Of a stretch of DNA of 49,470 bases, positions 15,823-24,248 are shown piece by piece (within the stretch, counting starts at the first letter, position 1; every line of letters starts with the position of its first letter). Below the pieces are notes generated by a model that worked only from the letters and a program-made list of their open reading frames with translations, was not told where the DNA came from and searched no databases. Origin of the DNA: Caldilineaceae bacterium (GTDB lineage: Bacteria > Chloroflexota > Anaerolineae > Caldilineales > Caldilineaceae); NCBI GenBank assembly GCA_026645575.1, contig JAPKMW010000093.1, positions 1 to 49,470 of the forward strand, written 5' to 3'. Both the position numbers and the translations under genes were made by a program.

Positions 15823-16977
15823 TTAACCCAAAATTCGTGTCGCCCCTGGTAGACGCCGTATCAGTGCGCTCACCAGGAAACAGGCTGGAACCGTCACAAT
15901 GGCGGCTACGAAAAACTTGACAATCGACGGCCACGCTAGCGCCAGTAAACCGATGTTGACGCCATAGAGAATCGTTTGGTGAATGATATAGACCGTATAA
16001 ACATTGGCTGCCAGAAAGGTGAGCAGCGGTGTAGTCTGGTTGAAGCGTGTCCGAAAGAAGTGGACGAGAAAAATGAGCGCTGCGACCATGAAAAACGACT
16101 CCCACAGCGCGTACATCAACGCTTCCCAATGCCAGCCGCCCATGAAGCGATCCAAGACGCCTGGATCTTCCAATGCCCCTGCCAGTACCCCCATGAGGAC
16201 AAAGAGCGGCGCCCCGATGAACACGCCAATTCCCCAGCGGCGCGCTTGCGCTTTGCTTAACCCGTCAAACCAGCCGTTGCGATAGGCCAGGATGCCGGCG
16301 CTAAAGGCGAAGAGATAGTGGACAAAGTGCCCTGGTTGCACCCCCAGAAACCAAACGCCCACCGGAAAGTAGAGACGTACAAAAAAGGTCAAAACCGCCA
16401 GCAGGCCAATCCACCTCCACAGCAGCCGATCCGCTGGCAACGGACGCGGCTCTTGTTTCGCTTGCTGCCTTGTTACAAGCCGCACCAACAAGTAGACCAC
16501 GGCAAAGAGCAGTAGCGCCTGCAAAAACCAGAGATGGCCCGGCCAGTAACCGATCTGCAGATGATAGGCCGTGCCACGGTAAAAGCGATCCAACAGATAA
16601 CCATTGAGATTGACAATCACCGTCGTATAGAGCAACAGCGGTACTCCCAAGCGAAGCAGGCGGTCAGTCAGAAAGTGGGGCGCCCCCTTGCGATCCAGCG
16701 CCGCCGGGGTGAAGTAACCAGCGAGTAGAAAGAAAGCGGACATAAAGTACGCCTGATTGATGCCATTAAAGATCGACAAAAGAATCGGGCTGATCTCATC
16801 CGTAATCACATCTTTCACGCCCCAGTCGCCAGCGCCGCCATAGGCAATCGCCGCATGATGCAAAATCACTAACAGCGTCAAGTAGATGCGTAAATGGTCG
16901 ATATAGACAAAGCGCACTGCTGTCTGCGGTTGCATGGCAACGGGGCTGATGCCAACTGCTGTTTGTTGTGCTACCAT
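15823..16977 (-). CDS. Acyltransferase 3 family membrane protein
   Basis: 384 residues with about ten membrane segments. The first is preceded by VYIDHLRIYLTLLVILHHAAIAY, which carries the DhLR...L.V..HH motif of the acyltransferase_3 (OatA/NolX) family. That family moves acyl groups across or at the membrane onto sugars or lipids. ATG 16977 is chosen because AGGAGG lies 6 nt upstream; an ATG at 17007 is poorly placed. It is the first gene of an operon with an ABC-2 exporter, so modification and export of a cell-surface glycan or lipid is a reasonable inference. Confidence 0.88.
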   Translation of the reverse strand: MVAQQTAVGISPVAMQPQTAVRFVYIDHLRIYLTLLVILHHAAIAYGGAGDWGVKDVITDEISPILLSIFNGINQAYFMSAFFLLAGYFTPAALDRKGAPHFLTDRLLRLGVPLLLYTTVIVNLNGYLLDRFYRGTAYHLQIGYWPGHLWFLQALLLFAVVYLLVRLVTRQQAKQEPRPLPADRLLWRWIGLLAVLTFFVRLYFPVGVWFLGVQPGHFVHYLFAFSAGILAYRNGWFDGLSKAQARRWGIGVFIGAPLFVLMGVLAGALEDPGVLDRFMGGWHWEALMYALWESFFMVAALIFLVHFFRTRFNQTTPLLTFLAANVYTVYIIHQTILYGVNIGLLALAWPSIVKFFVAAIVTVPACFLVSALIRRLPGATRILG

Positions 16978-17051
16978 CTTCAACCTCCTATCGGTAGTCA
17001 TAACCAACGGGTTTTCTAGACAAAGTGTAGCACGGCGGCGCAGGTGCGGGG

Positions 17052-17069
17052 ATCACATCATGATGTGAT
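17052..17069. promoter_or_regulatory. 18-bp palindrome upstream of the acyltransferase-exporter operon
   Basis: ATCACATCATGATGTGAT is a perfect palindrome 75 bp upstream of the acyltransferase start. A further half-site TGTGATT lies at about 17076. The dimer plus extra half-site looks like an operator for a dimeric regulator. It also sits just past the stop of the LuxR-type gene. Confidence 0.45.
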
Positions 17070-17103
17070 TACAAATGTGATTGTAAAGCGGACGGTGGAA
17101 CGG

Positions 17104-19392
17104 TTACAGCAGACCCAACTCGCGGCCCCGTGCAATGGCTTGCTGGCGGCGGTTCACATTGAGCTTGCTGTAAATATTTTTGGCGTGGGTGCGCACGGTG
17201 TTCAAACTGATAAAGAGGGTTTTGCCAATGGCTTCATAGGTGAGGTCGTCGGCCATCAGACGCAGCACATCACATTCCCGTTCGCTGAGTGGTTCCACCA
17301 AAGCCATTGCTGGCAACAGCGTCGGTCGTTGCACATGGTCAACGCGATCCAGCAAAGCGCGCGCAGCATTGGCGGCGATGCCCCGTTCTTGCGCCCGTTG
17401 CCAACTCTCCGCAGCAACCTGGCGCGCGGCGTTGAGGGCATCCTGCCCGTCTGCGCTCTTGTTTTGGGCAAACAAACTGTCGGCCAGTGCAAGGTAGCTA
17501 TCCACCAGGTGCTGGGCATGTCCCCATCGTTTGCAACACTCGATGGCGGTATGCGCCTGCTGTTCTGCTGCATCCCATTGGCGCCAGGCCAAAAGCACAT
17601 TGGCATAAAAGGCGTGCGCCTTCCCGGTGGCTGGGTGGCTCTGCCCGGTGGTCTGCCCCCACGCCTGCCCAATAGCAATCGCCCGTTGGAAGATAGCAGC
17701 GGCCTGTTGTAGATGGCCCTGGTGCGCCAATAGTTCCCCCTGACTACCCAGCGCGGCCAGATGGACGGTAAGATTGCCCGCTGCTTCGGTCAGGGCAACG
17801 GCTTCGGCAAAGGCTGCGGCTGCTAAGGTCATTTCTTGTTGGCGTGCGTAGGCATCCCCTAAATTGAGTGCAACCGCGCCGCGCAAAAACGTTTCATCCG
17901 TTGGTAAATTCACTAGCGCTCGCCGGGCGATGGTGATAATCTCTTCGACGGGATCACGCAAATTGATCATCGCCGTACAGCGCAACGCATCCAAATAGCC
18001 CTGCACCGTCTTGACCGGTATGGGTAACGGGGCTGTTGCCGGCAGCGCCGCCAATGCTCCTTCGGCAACTTCAAGCCACTGCCTGGCCTGAAAAAATTGC
18101 GATGTCAACAAAGCTGTTCCGGCTTGGGCAAAGGCCAACAAGGGGCGACTTTGGCTGAATGCCGGCGGTAGCAGGCGCAACCAGTGGGCCAGGCGTCTAA
18201 CCTCGTTGCTGCCCGCCAGACGCAAGACATTCTCTTCGATCAACTGGGCTGCTTGTTGATCATCGTGGGCAGCCAGGGCATGATCAATGGCGGCCTCGGC
18301 AAAGCCATGCGCTGCATACCAATCGGCGGCGCGCTGATGGCACGCATCCAATTGCGCTGTCGGCAACCGTTGTAACCGGTGGCGCAGAAAATCGGCAAAG
18401 AGCGGATGATAACGATACCACTGGCGCTGATTGTCGAGCGGTAGCAGAAAGAGTGCTTCGTGCGCCAGATCCTCTAATACCGATTGGCTTTTCTGATTAC
18501 CTGTCACTGCTGCACACAAAGGGCCACATAGACGGTCGAGCAACGCCGTTTGCACAAGAAACGCCTGCTGCTCTGTCGTTAGCCGATCAAAGACCTCTTC
18601 GGTCAGATAGTCAAAAACATGCCGTTCATCCCCCCGAAAGTCGGTCAGCAAAGTCGTAACGCGTTCGATGCGTCCTTCCGGTGCGATACCGTGCAGAACG
18701 ACGGCTGCCAGACGCAACCCGGCAGCCCACCCTTCGGTGCGTTCATACAGCGCCTGCACTGTCCCCGCCGGTAGCACTACGCCGGTTGTACTTGTAAAGA
18801 AATTCGCAGCTTCGGTCGGTGAAAAGCGCAGATCAGCGGCTCCGATTTCGCTCAATGCGCCTTGGACGCGCAGACGCGCCAATGCCAGCGGTGGTTCACG
18901 CCGGCTGCTGATCACCAGATGTGCTTGCCGTGGTAGATAGGCAAGCAGAAAATTCAGCATCTGATGAATGCCTTCTGCCTGAATCAGGTGATAGTCATCG
19001 AGAACTAGCAAAAAGGGGGTGGGTAGCAGCGCCATCTCATTGATGAGCGTCGTGAGGAGAGTTTCAACGGGAGGGGGCTGGGGGAAATGGCGCAGCGCCA
19101 ACGTTTGCGCGCCACAAGCTGACTGGATCTGCTGTAGCGCTGCAATCAAATAAGTTAGAAAGCGCGCCGGTTCGTTATCATAGCCATCTAAAGTGAGCCA
19201 GCTCGCCGGTCGCCCTAGCCCTTGCACCCACTGGCTAACAAGCGTAGACTTGCCAAAACCGGCTGGTGCGGCAATAATGGTCAACTTTCCGACCAGACCC
19301 TGGTTTAAACGCTCTACCAAGGCCGGCCGCGCAATGGTTGCCGTCTGGCGAACTGGCACATAGAGTTTGGTGGTGACCAGTGGTTGTTCCAT
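17104..19392 (-). CDS. MalT-like LuxR-family transcriptional regulator
   Basis: 762 residues from MEQPLVTTKLYVP. The N-terminus holds a STAND-type ATPase: Walker A AAPAGFGKST near residue 45, LLVLDDYHLI as Walker B, and RREPPLALARLRVQG as a sensor region. A TPR-like middle follows (paired helices with A-x3-G/A repeats). The C-terminal LuxR HTH is LSERECDVLRLMADDLTYEAI..TL..S.NTVRTHAKNIYSKL. MalT-type proteins oligomerise on binding an inducer and ATP and activate promoters. The inducer is unknown. Its downstream neighbour on the same strand is the acyltransferase-exporter operon, a possible target. Confidence 0.93.
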   Translation of the reverse strand: MEQPLVTTKLYVPVRQTATIARPALVERLNQGLVGKLTIIAAPAGFGKSTLVSQWVQGLGRPASWLTLDGYDNEPARFLTYLIAALQQIQSACGAQTLALRHFPQPPPVETLLTTLINEMALLPTPFLLVLDDYHLIQAEGIHQMLNFLLAYLPRQAHLVISSRREPPLALARLRVQGALSEIGAADLRFSPTEAANFFTSTTGVVLPAGTVQALYERTEGWAAGLRLAAVVLHGIAPEGRIERVTTLLTDFRGDERHVFDYLTEEVFDRLTTEQQAFLVQTALLDRLCGPLCAAVTGNQKSQSVLEDLAHEALFLLPLDNQRQWYRYHPLFADFLRHRLQRLPTAQLDACHQRAADWYAAHGFAEAAIDHALAAHDDQQAAQLIEENVLRLAGSNEVRRLAHWLRLLPPAFSQSRPLLAFAQAGTALLTSQFFQARQWLEVAEGALAALPATAPLPIPVKTVQGYLDALRCTAMINLRDPVEEIITIARRALVNLPTDETFLRGAVALNLGDAYARQQEMTLAAAAFAEAVALTEAAGNLTVHLAALGSQGELLAHQGHLQQAAAIFQRAIAIGQAWGQTTGQSHPATGKAHAFYANVLLAWRQWDAAEQQAHTAIECCKRWGHAQHLVDSYLALADSLFAQNKSADGQDALNAARQVAAESWQRAQERGIAANAARALLDRVDHVQRPTLLPAMALVEPLSERECDVLRLMADDLTYEAIGKTLFISLNTVRTHAKNIYSKLNVNRRQQAIARGRELGLL

Positions 19393-19479
19393 GACCGACC
19401 TACTGCTTGCCGAACGATGGGTTATCGAGATATAGTAACGGCGCCCCGCCCCTATCTGCCGCACTTTGCTTGAGCGTTG

Positions 19480-20472
19480 CTACCTTTTCCGCGCTCTTTT
19501 GTTTTCATCCACTGCGTAATGCGCCATCTCCTTAGAGAGTGTTACGGCCCGTTTCTTCATCCGCCACGGCGCCAGGGGATGGCGATAACCGTTGTCGGCT
19601 GCATGGACCTGGGTTGACCGTGACCTTGTGCGTAAGACAGGCGCAGAACTATCGTAGGAATCGTGCTGCACAACACGATTTGTGACGCGGCGGTAGCGTT
19701 TCCTTGATGGTGTAATCAACAAGTACAACCCAAAACCTAACAAGAGCGCCGCCCCCAGCATACAAATGGTCATGATGAGCGGGTCGATGGCCGGGGCAAT
19801 ATTGAGAATCTGGTCGGTGATGCCGGTTTCGAACAAGCTAGCGATCAGCGAGAGCGGGAAGAAGATGAGGATCAGGAGGTTCAGCACTTCGCTGGCTTGC
19901 GCTTCGCGATAGTCGAGCGCGTTTTGGGTATCGAGATAGAGCAGATCAAATTCCCGTTTGAGATTGTAGGCCCGGTCGCGCAAATTAATGATTTCAACCG
20001 TGTAGGCGATCTGCTTCTCGCGCATAAAGGTGCGGGCGGTTTCTAGCGTGCGGTGGAGATTATCGGCGGCATGGCTCTTGTGCGCCACATTCTCCAAAAT
20101 TGCCAGGTAGTGATGCGCCCGGCGCGCCTCTTCGTAGGCGTCGCGCAGTTGTTCGAGCATAGCTTCATAGCGCTCCACATGCGCGTTAAGGGCCGCCAAC
20201 CCATCTTCTTGCGGGTTATATGGTTGCCCTTGGCGGTAGACAAACCATTGGTGGTTGCGATCCCACCAGTAGAAGGCCCCTTCTCGTGGCTGACCCCGTT
20301 CAGGAATTTCATGCAAGACCAACAGTAACGGTGATTTTTGACCATCGGCCATGTTCTCATCGATGATGGCGCGCTGCCGACCAACCTGGGCGCCCAACCG
20401 GCTTTGAATATCCGGCGGCGCTTGCCAATCGGGTGGTAGCCGTAGATTCAATTCTTCACGATCCTGATGCAT
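19480..20472 (-). CDS. CorA-like membrane protein without a GMN motif
   Basis: 330 residues. A cytoplasmic alpha/beta part and a long helical region (about 90-210, LRDAYEEARRAHHYLAILENV..., REKQIAYTVEIINLRDRAYNL) lead into two C-terminal membrane segments, the CorA layout. Before the loop the text is IFFPLSLIASLFETGITDQ, where CorA has PLTFIAGIYGMN. The selectivity motif GMN is therefore replaced. Mg2+ transport is doubtful; it may be a divergent ion channel. AAGGAGG lies before the ATG. A basic, Ser/Arg-rich tail follows the last helix. The regulator gene starts 88 bp downstream. Confidence 0.65.
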   Translation of the reverse strand: MHQDREELNLRLPPDWQAPPDIQSRLGAQVGRQRAIIDENMADGQKSPLLLVLHEIPERGQPREGAFYWWDRNHQWFVYRQGQPYNPQEDGLAALNAHVERYEAMLEQLRDAYEEARRAHHYLAILENVAHKSHAADNLHRTLETARTFMREKQIAYTVEIINLRDRAYNLKREFDLLYLDTQNALDYREAQASEVLNLLILIFFPLSLIASLFETGITDQILNIAPAIDPLIMTICMLGAALLLGFGLYLLITPSRKRYRRVTNRVVQHDSYDSSAPVLRTRSRSTQVHAADNGYRHPLAPWRMKKRAVTLSKEMAHYAVDENKRARKR

Positions 20473-20532
20473 CGATCCTCCTTATTGTCACCCACTTGTC
20501 AGCCTCTCCTGTTGACCGATCAGCTTCGCTCT

Positions 20533-21447
20533 TCACTCCACCCGCACCATATCTACGCTCACCTTGAGTTGATGCTGACCATCACCGTAAAAGACCCCCT
20601 TGAGCGGCGTCACATCGGCAAAGTCGCGTCCCCAGCCCACCGTCACATGCTGGTCAACCGGAATAAGATGATTCGTCGGGTCAAAGTCGAGCCAGCCAAT
20701 TTCAGGCATATAGACCGAACACCAGGCGTGTGATGCGTCGGCGCCCTGCAACTTTTCCTGACCGGGGGGCGGCAGCGTCTCAATGTAACCACTCACATAG
20801 CGCGCCGCCAGCCCTTTGGCACGTAGACAGCCGATCATCAAGTGAGCAAAATCCTGGCAGACCCCCCGCCGCTCGGCCAACACGGTGCTAATGGGTGTCG
20901 CGACTGTTGTAACTCCCGGCATAAAGGTAAATTCGCGGTAAATGCGGGACATCAGATCGGAGACTGCTTCGACAACCGGCCGTTTGGCTGTAAAGGAAGG
21001 TGTGGCATAACCGACCAATTCCGCTGTCAACGGCACGAGTGGCGAAGGCATGGTATACTGTCGCGCCTCTACCGTTGCCGGGCTACGGTCGCTACGCAAC
21101 TGATCGACCACGGTTTCCCAAGTGTTGGTGACTTGCGCCAACGCTTCACGCGGTGGTTTCCCATTGACCCCAGATTGTGGCGTAACCCGTACCTGGCTAT
21201 TCACCAGAATCGTCATTGCCTCATGCGGTTGGCGAATGGCGTAGAAGAGGACGCGATTGCCAAAAAAATCGACCCGCTCATGGTGGTCGCCCCACGCCGG
21301 CTCCACCATGACATAGCTATCGAGACACTCCTGGACAAAGAGGGCATGGCGAAAGGCGCGCGGCAACATCCGCACTTCGTTGTAACAAAGGCTGGCCGGC
21401 GCCTCGTAGAGATACTCAGTCTTGTGTGTTACGCGGTAGAGCGTCAT
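20533..21447 (-). CDS. Transglutaminase-like cysteine peptidase family protein
   Basis: 304 residues. The N-terminal 90 residues are the bacterial transglutaminase-associated beta domain (YRVTHKTEYLYEAPASLCYNEVRMLPR). The catalytic core has RRGVCQDFAHLMI (Cys), DASHAWCSVYMPEIGWLDFDPTN (His and Asp). All three catalytic residues are present. Such proteins are thought to act as proteases or cross-linkers; the substrate is unknown. Its ATG overlaps the stop of the small upstream gene (ATGA), so both are probably translated together. Confidence 0.9.
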   Translation of the reverse strand: MTLYRVTHKTEYLYEAPASLCYNEVRMLPRAFRHALFVQECLDSYVMVEPAWGDHHERVDFFGNRVLFYAIRQPHEAMTILVNSQVRVTPQSGVNGKPPREALAQVTNTWETVVDQLRSDRSPATVEARQYTMPSPLVPLTAELVGYATPSFTAKRPVVEAVSDLMSRIYREFTFMPGVTTVATPISTVLAERRGVCQDFAHLMIGCLRAKGLAARYVSGYIETLPPPGQEKLQGADASHAWCSVYMPEIGWLDFDPTNHLIPVDQHVTVGWGRDFADVTPLKGVFYGDGQHQLKVSVDMVRVE

Positions 21448-21689
21448 GCCGGTTGCTGGGCTTTGGCTTTGGGCGCACTTTTCTTTGATTTTTTTTGTTG
21501 CTGCTGTAATTGCGCTTCGATCTGTTTCTGTAGCACAATCATCTCTTCGGGCGTTAACCCAGCCAACCGCTGTTCCGGTGCTAAACCAGCCAACCGCTCT
21601 TCGGGGCTTAAAACGGCCAGTAATGATTTGCGTAACAGCCTGCCTTGCTCCATCACGGTTTCCGGTGTAATGGCTTCCCGTTTTCTCAT
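21444..21689 (-). CDS. Small protein with ERLAGL-type repeats, coupled to transglutaminase
   Basis: 81 residues: LSPEERLAGLAPEQRLAGLTPEE is a tandem octad repeat, followed by a Gln/Lys-rich coiled coil and an AKAQQPA tail. Such PEERLAGL repeats are, to my knowledge, common at the C-terminus of Rpn/PD-(D/E)XK nuclease-transposase proteins. In-frame codons upstream of the ATG remain protein-like for ~20 codons back to a TAG at 21747-21749. It may therefore be a remnant tail of a larger gene that is now translated alone. The ATGA overlap with the transglutaminase start argues it is expressed. Confidence 0.55.
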   Translation of the reverse strand: MRKREAITPETVMEQGRLLRKSLLAVLSPEERLAGLAPEQRLAGLTPEEMIVLQKQIEAQLQQQQKKSKKSAPKAKAQQPA

Positions 21690-21929
21690 GATGCTCTCTT
21701 CCTTTCCCGTTTCGACGTATTGATTCTGAAGACCCGTAAAGAAATCCTAGAACGCCTCATCCAACTCTTGCCAGTCCATTGCCATCAGGCGCTCGAAAGC
21801 GGCTCGTCGCACTTGCCCCCGGCTGGCAAAGCATTGTACGTTTTCCCGAACGGCTCTAGCGCTGTTTTACGCTACGCTACCTTCGCCCTACTTTTACTGA
21901 CCCTACTGATACCAAATCACATAAAGCGG

Positions 21930-22366
21930 CTACAGAGGGTTCTTTACATCCAAAAATGTGAACTGTTGAAAATCGCCTGTGTTCACCGTATACAACCCAG
22001 CAATACCATGATCTTTCAATGTGGCAACCAGCGCTACATCAAACACTTTTGTCTGGTTGTAACAGACTTGAGCAGAGCTAACAGCGTCGTCAATTGGGGT
22101 GACTTTGGATAGAGAATCGTAACGCCTGTATCAAGATAAGCTTGAACAAGTTGCATTGCATCAGGGAGTGACAATGGCGATTCGAGTTGATGCCGTGTAA
22201 TGACATTCAAAAATTCCATCAGCACCTGACCGGGAATGCAAATGGACAACTGCCCCGCTGCGTCTCGTTCATTCATGACCTTTTCGATAAATGCTTTGGC
22301 CTGGGGATGAAAAGGTGACGCGGTGTTATGGGCATAAATCAGAAGATTTGTGTCAAGCGCGTACAT
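21930..22366 (-). pseudogene. PIN-domain toxin (VapC-like) broken by a frameshift
   Basis: The first frame gives MYALDTNLLIYAHN (PIN Asp motif), PGQVLMEFLNVI (Glu) and then ends early after TTRQKCLM. In a second frame, directly on from the T run at 22047-22050, the family C-terminus continues: KVFDVALVATLKDHGI, then YTVNTGDFQQF with its conserved Asp residues, ending at 21930. One extra A in the run of four A (minus strand) would restore a 146-residue VapC. Either the toxin is inactivated or the homopolymer was miscalled. Start is ATG 22366; a TTG at 22372 is an alternative overlapping the antitoxin stop. Confidence 0.85.
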
Positions 22367-22368
22367 AC

Positions 22369-22581
22369 TCAAGAAACCCGATCCGCATACATCTCTTCGC
22401 GACCAATGGTAATATCGACGCCAAGGTCAAACGTTTGCACGCAAAAAGGCTTCTGCGGGGGTTGTACACTTTCGCTTTGCACAATTTCATCCTTGAGTGA
22501 CTGAAGCAAGAGTTCAATCACCTGGATGCGAAAGGTCAAAGGTGTATACTGAAGCTGTTGAACCGTTTCTTGAACTGTCAT
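22369..22581 (-). CDS. Antitoxin partner of the PIN-domain toxin
   Basis: 70 residues: an N-terminal helix pair MTVQETVQQLQYTPLTFRIQVIELLLQSLKDEI, then a linker and an acidic C-terminal end. The layout fits small antitoxins that precede PIN toxins in cyanobacteria and Chloroflexota, where the first helices resemble addiction-module proteins and the tail blocks the toxin. Its stop lies within the start region of the PIN gene, so the two form an operon. GGAG about 10 nt upstream precedes ATG 22581. The partner toxin is frameshifted. Confidence 0.65.
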   Translation of the reverse strand: MTVQETVQQLQYTPLTFRIQVIELLLQSLKDEIVQSESVQPPQKPFCVQTFDLGVDITIGREEMYADRVS

Positions 22582-22685
22582 TCCTGTATCTCCTTACCGG
22601 CACGGAAACGCTTCCTGTTGATGGTGACTTCATTGTAGCAGAAAAACAGCTCACTACCTAGTCCCGAATACCCTTTACCCTTTGT

Positions 22686-22883
22686 CTATGCTAATGCTTT
22701 GAGCATAATCTCTGCTGCATCAAACGCATCATATGGCGACCACACTGGATAAGCAATGCTAGATTGGATGAGCGGTGTTTCTTCCTGGGCAAGCTCGGAA
22801 ACCAAAAACTGAATCACATATAGTTTTTCTGCACGCTTCAATTCCCGTAAACTCGGAAATAGTTGAGTCAATTCTGTAGACAT
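22686..22883 (-). CDS. Small conserved protein of unknown function
   Basis: 65 residues: ELTQLFPSLRELKRAEKLYVIQFLVSELAQEE then SSIAYPVWSPYDAFDAAEIMLKAL. I recall short proteins with the YPVWSPYDAFDAA ending in other filamentous bacteria, often near toxin-antitoxin genes, but know no function. The helical N-terminal half with KRAEKL..IQFL resembles that of the antitoxin downstream. It could be an orphan antitoxin. Confidence 0.55.
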   Translation of the reverse strand: MSTELTQLFPSLRELKRAEKLYVIQFLVSELAQEETPLIQSSIAYPVWSPYDAFDAAEIMLKALA

Positions 22884-23391
22884 TCTCTTCCCTCACCATA
22901 TTCTCGATCCCAAAGCGACTACAGAATAGTATACCACAGATTGGATTGTGATACAGGATGTCCCAACTAGATCGCTGTGTTTCGGCTGGCGACAAGTCGT
23001 GCGTGGTGGAAAAAGGGCGTCAGGGTCCGTGTCATCGTCGATGACACCCTGACACTGACAATGGGGTGGAGCCGATCAACACAGGATGAACCGCATGATG
23101 ACGGCCATGACGACAAAAAGGCGCGTAGCGACTACTCGCCTTTGGTCGCAGATTGGGTTGTTACATCGTTGAAACCGGAAGGAATGCTGACATGAAAGGT
23201 AAGGGGTTGGATGCCGATAGTGCCGAGATGGACGGTGCCTGTCATAGCAGAGGCCGAACGCCCTATTGTGCCGCCGGGGAAGCAGCGGGACGACAACATG
23301 ACTGACAGATCCACGTCAAAGCAGGCGAACAACGAGACTTGCGATTGATTTTCCCTGGCCTGCTACAATAAATGTTCGGCTGGTTTGGCGG
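22884..23391. other. 508-bp gap with no recognisable gene
   Basis: Short open frames on both strands (for example 22977-23195 + and 23132-23332 -) do not look like known proteins and lack good ribosome sites. The clearest structure is an inverted repeat at 23021-23053 (CAGGGT..GTGTCATCG with CGATGACACCCTG). The minus-strand frame ending near 23132 has protein-like composition and could be a gene remnant. Confidence 0.5.
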
Positions 23392-23859
23392 TTATTTGCC
23401 TTTCTTCCTTTTCCTTGTACCATCAAGATTCTTTGCATCAATTAAGTCTTGTGGACGACCTGAGGCACGTTTTACCGTTATGAGGTCATCTTTTGAGATA
23501 AACAAAACTTTTAGGCCATCAAAATCAACTTCAACTCGCTTTTGCCAGGCTTCCTCAAAATTTCCACCGGGGATACCCATCAAAACATCAACGCGTACTG
23601 GTGGTACACCCATTTGGTAAAAGTAACCTTCTTCTGCAAAATCATCTACCGTCAAATTCGTCAACGGCGCGCCAAACTCCTGTAATGCTTTGTAAATCGA
23701 GGCAGCATTGGTTGGATCGGTGCTGATCCACAGATCAAGGTCTTTTGTGTAACGCGGCTCTGCGTACTGGACGACAGCATACCCACCAATCACCAGATAC
23801 CTAACGTTGTTGTCGTTGAAAATTTTCAATAGATCGGTGAAGTCGGAGTTGACGAACAT
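23392..23859 (-). CDS. Nucleotidyltransferase-fold protein (AbiEii/MNT-like)
   Basis: 155 residues. The nucleotidyltransferase signature is VRYLVIGGYAVVQYAEPRYTKDLDLWIS: a GG motif followed by Asp-x-Asp. A third Asp is in PVRVDVLMG. KDDLITVKRASGRPQDLIDAKNL is the helical end typical of small antitoxin-like or UTPase-like MNT proteins. The tail is Lys/Arg-rich. Proteins of this kind often act in toxin-antitoxin pairs by modifying a partner. The start overlaps the end of the upstream 63-residue gene by 59 bp in another frame. Confidence 0.8.
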   Translation of the reverse strand: MFVNSDFTDLLKIFNDNNVRYLVIGGYAVVQYAEPRYTKDLDLWISTDPTNAASIYKALQEFGAPLTNLTVDDFAEEGYFYQMGVPPVRVDVLMGIPGGNFEEAWQKRVEVDFDGLKVLFISKDDLITVKRASGRPQDLIDAKNLDGTRKRKKGK

Positions 23860-23992
23860 GGATCCCTTTCACTTTCGCTGCATGAACAATTAACTCCCAC
23901 ACAGCCAGAAATCTGGCTTGCGGTGTTTGTGATTGCCAGAAATTAAGGTCGAAAGAGCGATCCAGTTCTTCAATTTTGCCTTTTCTTTCCAT
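23801..23992 (-). CDS. Small protein overlapping the nucleotidyltransferase gene
   Basis: 63 residues: MERKGKIEELDRSFDLNFWQSQTPQARFLAVWELIVHAAK ... RQLRLHRSIENFQRQQR. The LDRSFDLEFWQ..TP..RF.A.WEL pattern is one I believe recurs upstream of nucleotidyltransferase genes, supporting a real gene despite the 59-bp overlap. Function unknown; it may be the partner of the nucleotidyltransferase. ATG 24010 is an alternative start. Confidence 0.65.
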   Translation of the reverse strand: MERKGKIEELDRSFDLNFWQSQTPQARFLAVWELIVHAAKVKGIHVRQLRLHRSIENFQRQQR

Positions 23993-24248
23993 AAATCCTT
24001 GTCTGATCATAGTCTAATGATACCTCATCGTCTGTGTTTCTTCCAATATACGACATCATCTCATCAGGTTGCGACCCAGCCGAACGCCACGCTGTGCTGC
24101 CAGGGGCTGGTGTTGACCAGGGGTGGGATCGCGGTTTTCTTGGTCAGCACCAGCGGGTGTTCGCTGCGGCCCCACCAAGGCGTTTAGCACTCGTTATTTA
24201 TGCTGGAGTACAAATTGACCGGCAAAAGCCGCGATGCACAGGCCATAA

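Noticed and set aside
15818..16129. 104-codon N-terminal extension of the ABC ATPase
   Set aside because: It overlaps the acyltransferase coding region in another frame, and the ABC domain begins cleanly at MEKYLVATN.
17044..17712. 222-codon plus-strand frame
   Set aside because: Antisense to the C-terminal HTH region of the MalT-like regulator.
22977..23332. Short genes in the 22.9-23.4 kb gap
   Set aside because: Both frames lack recognisable domains and ribosome sites; the minus-strand frame may be a remnant but cannot be supported.
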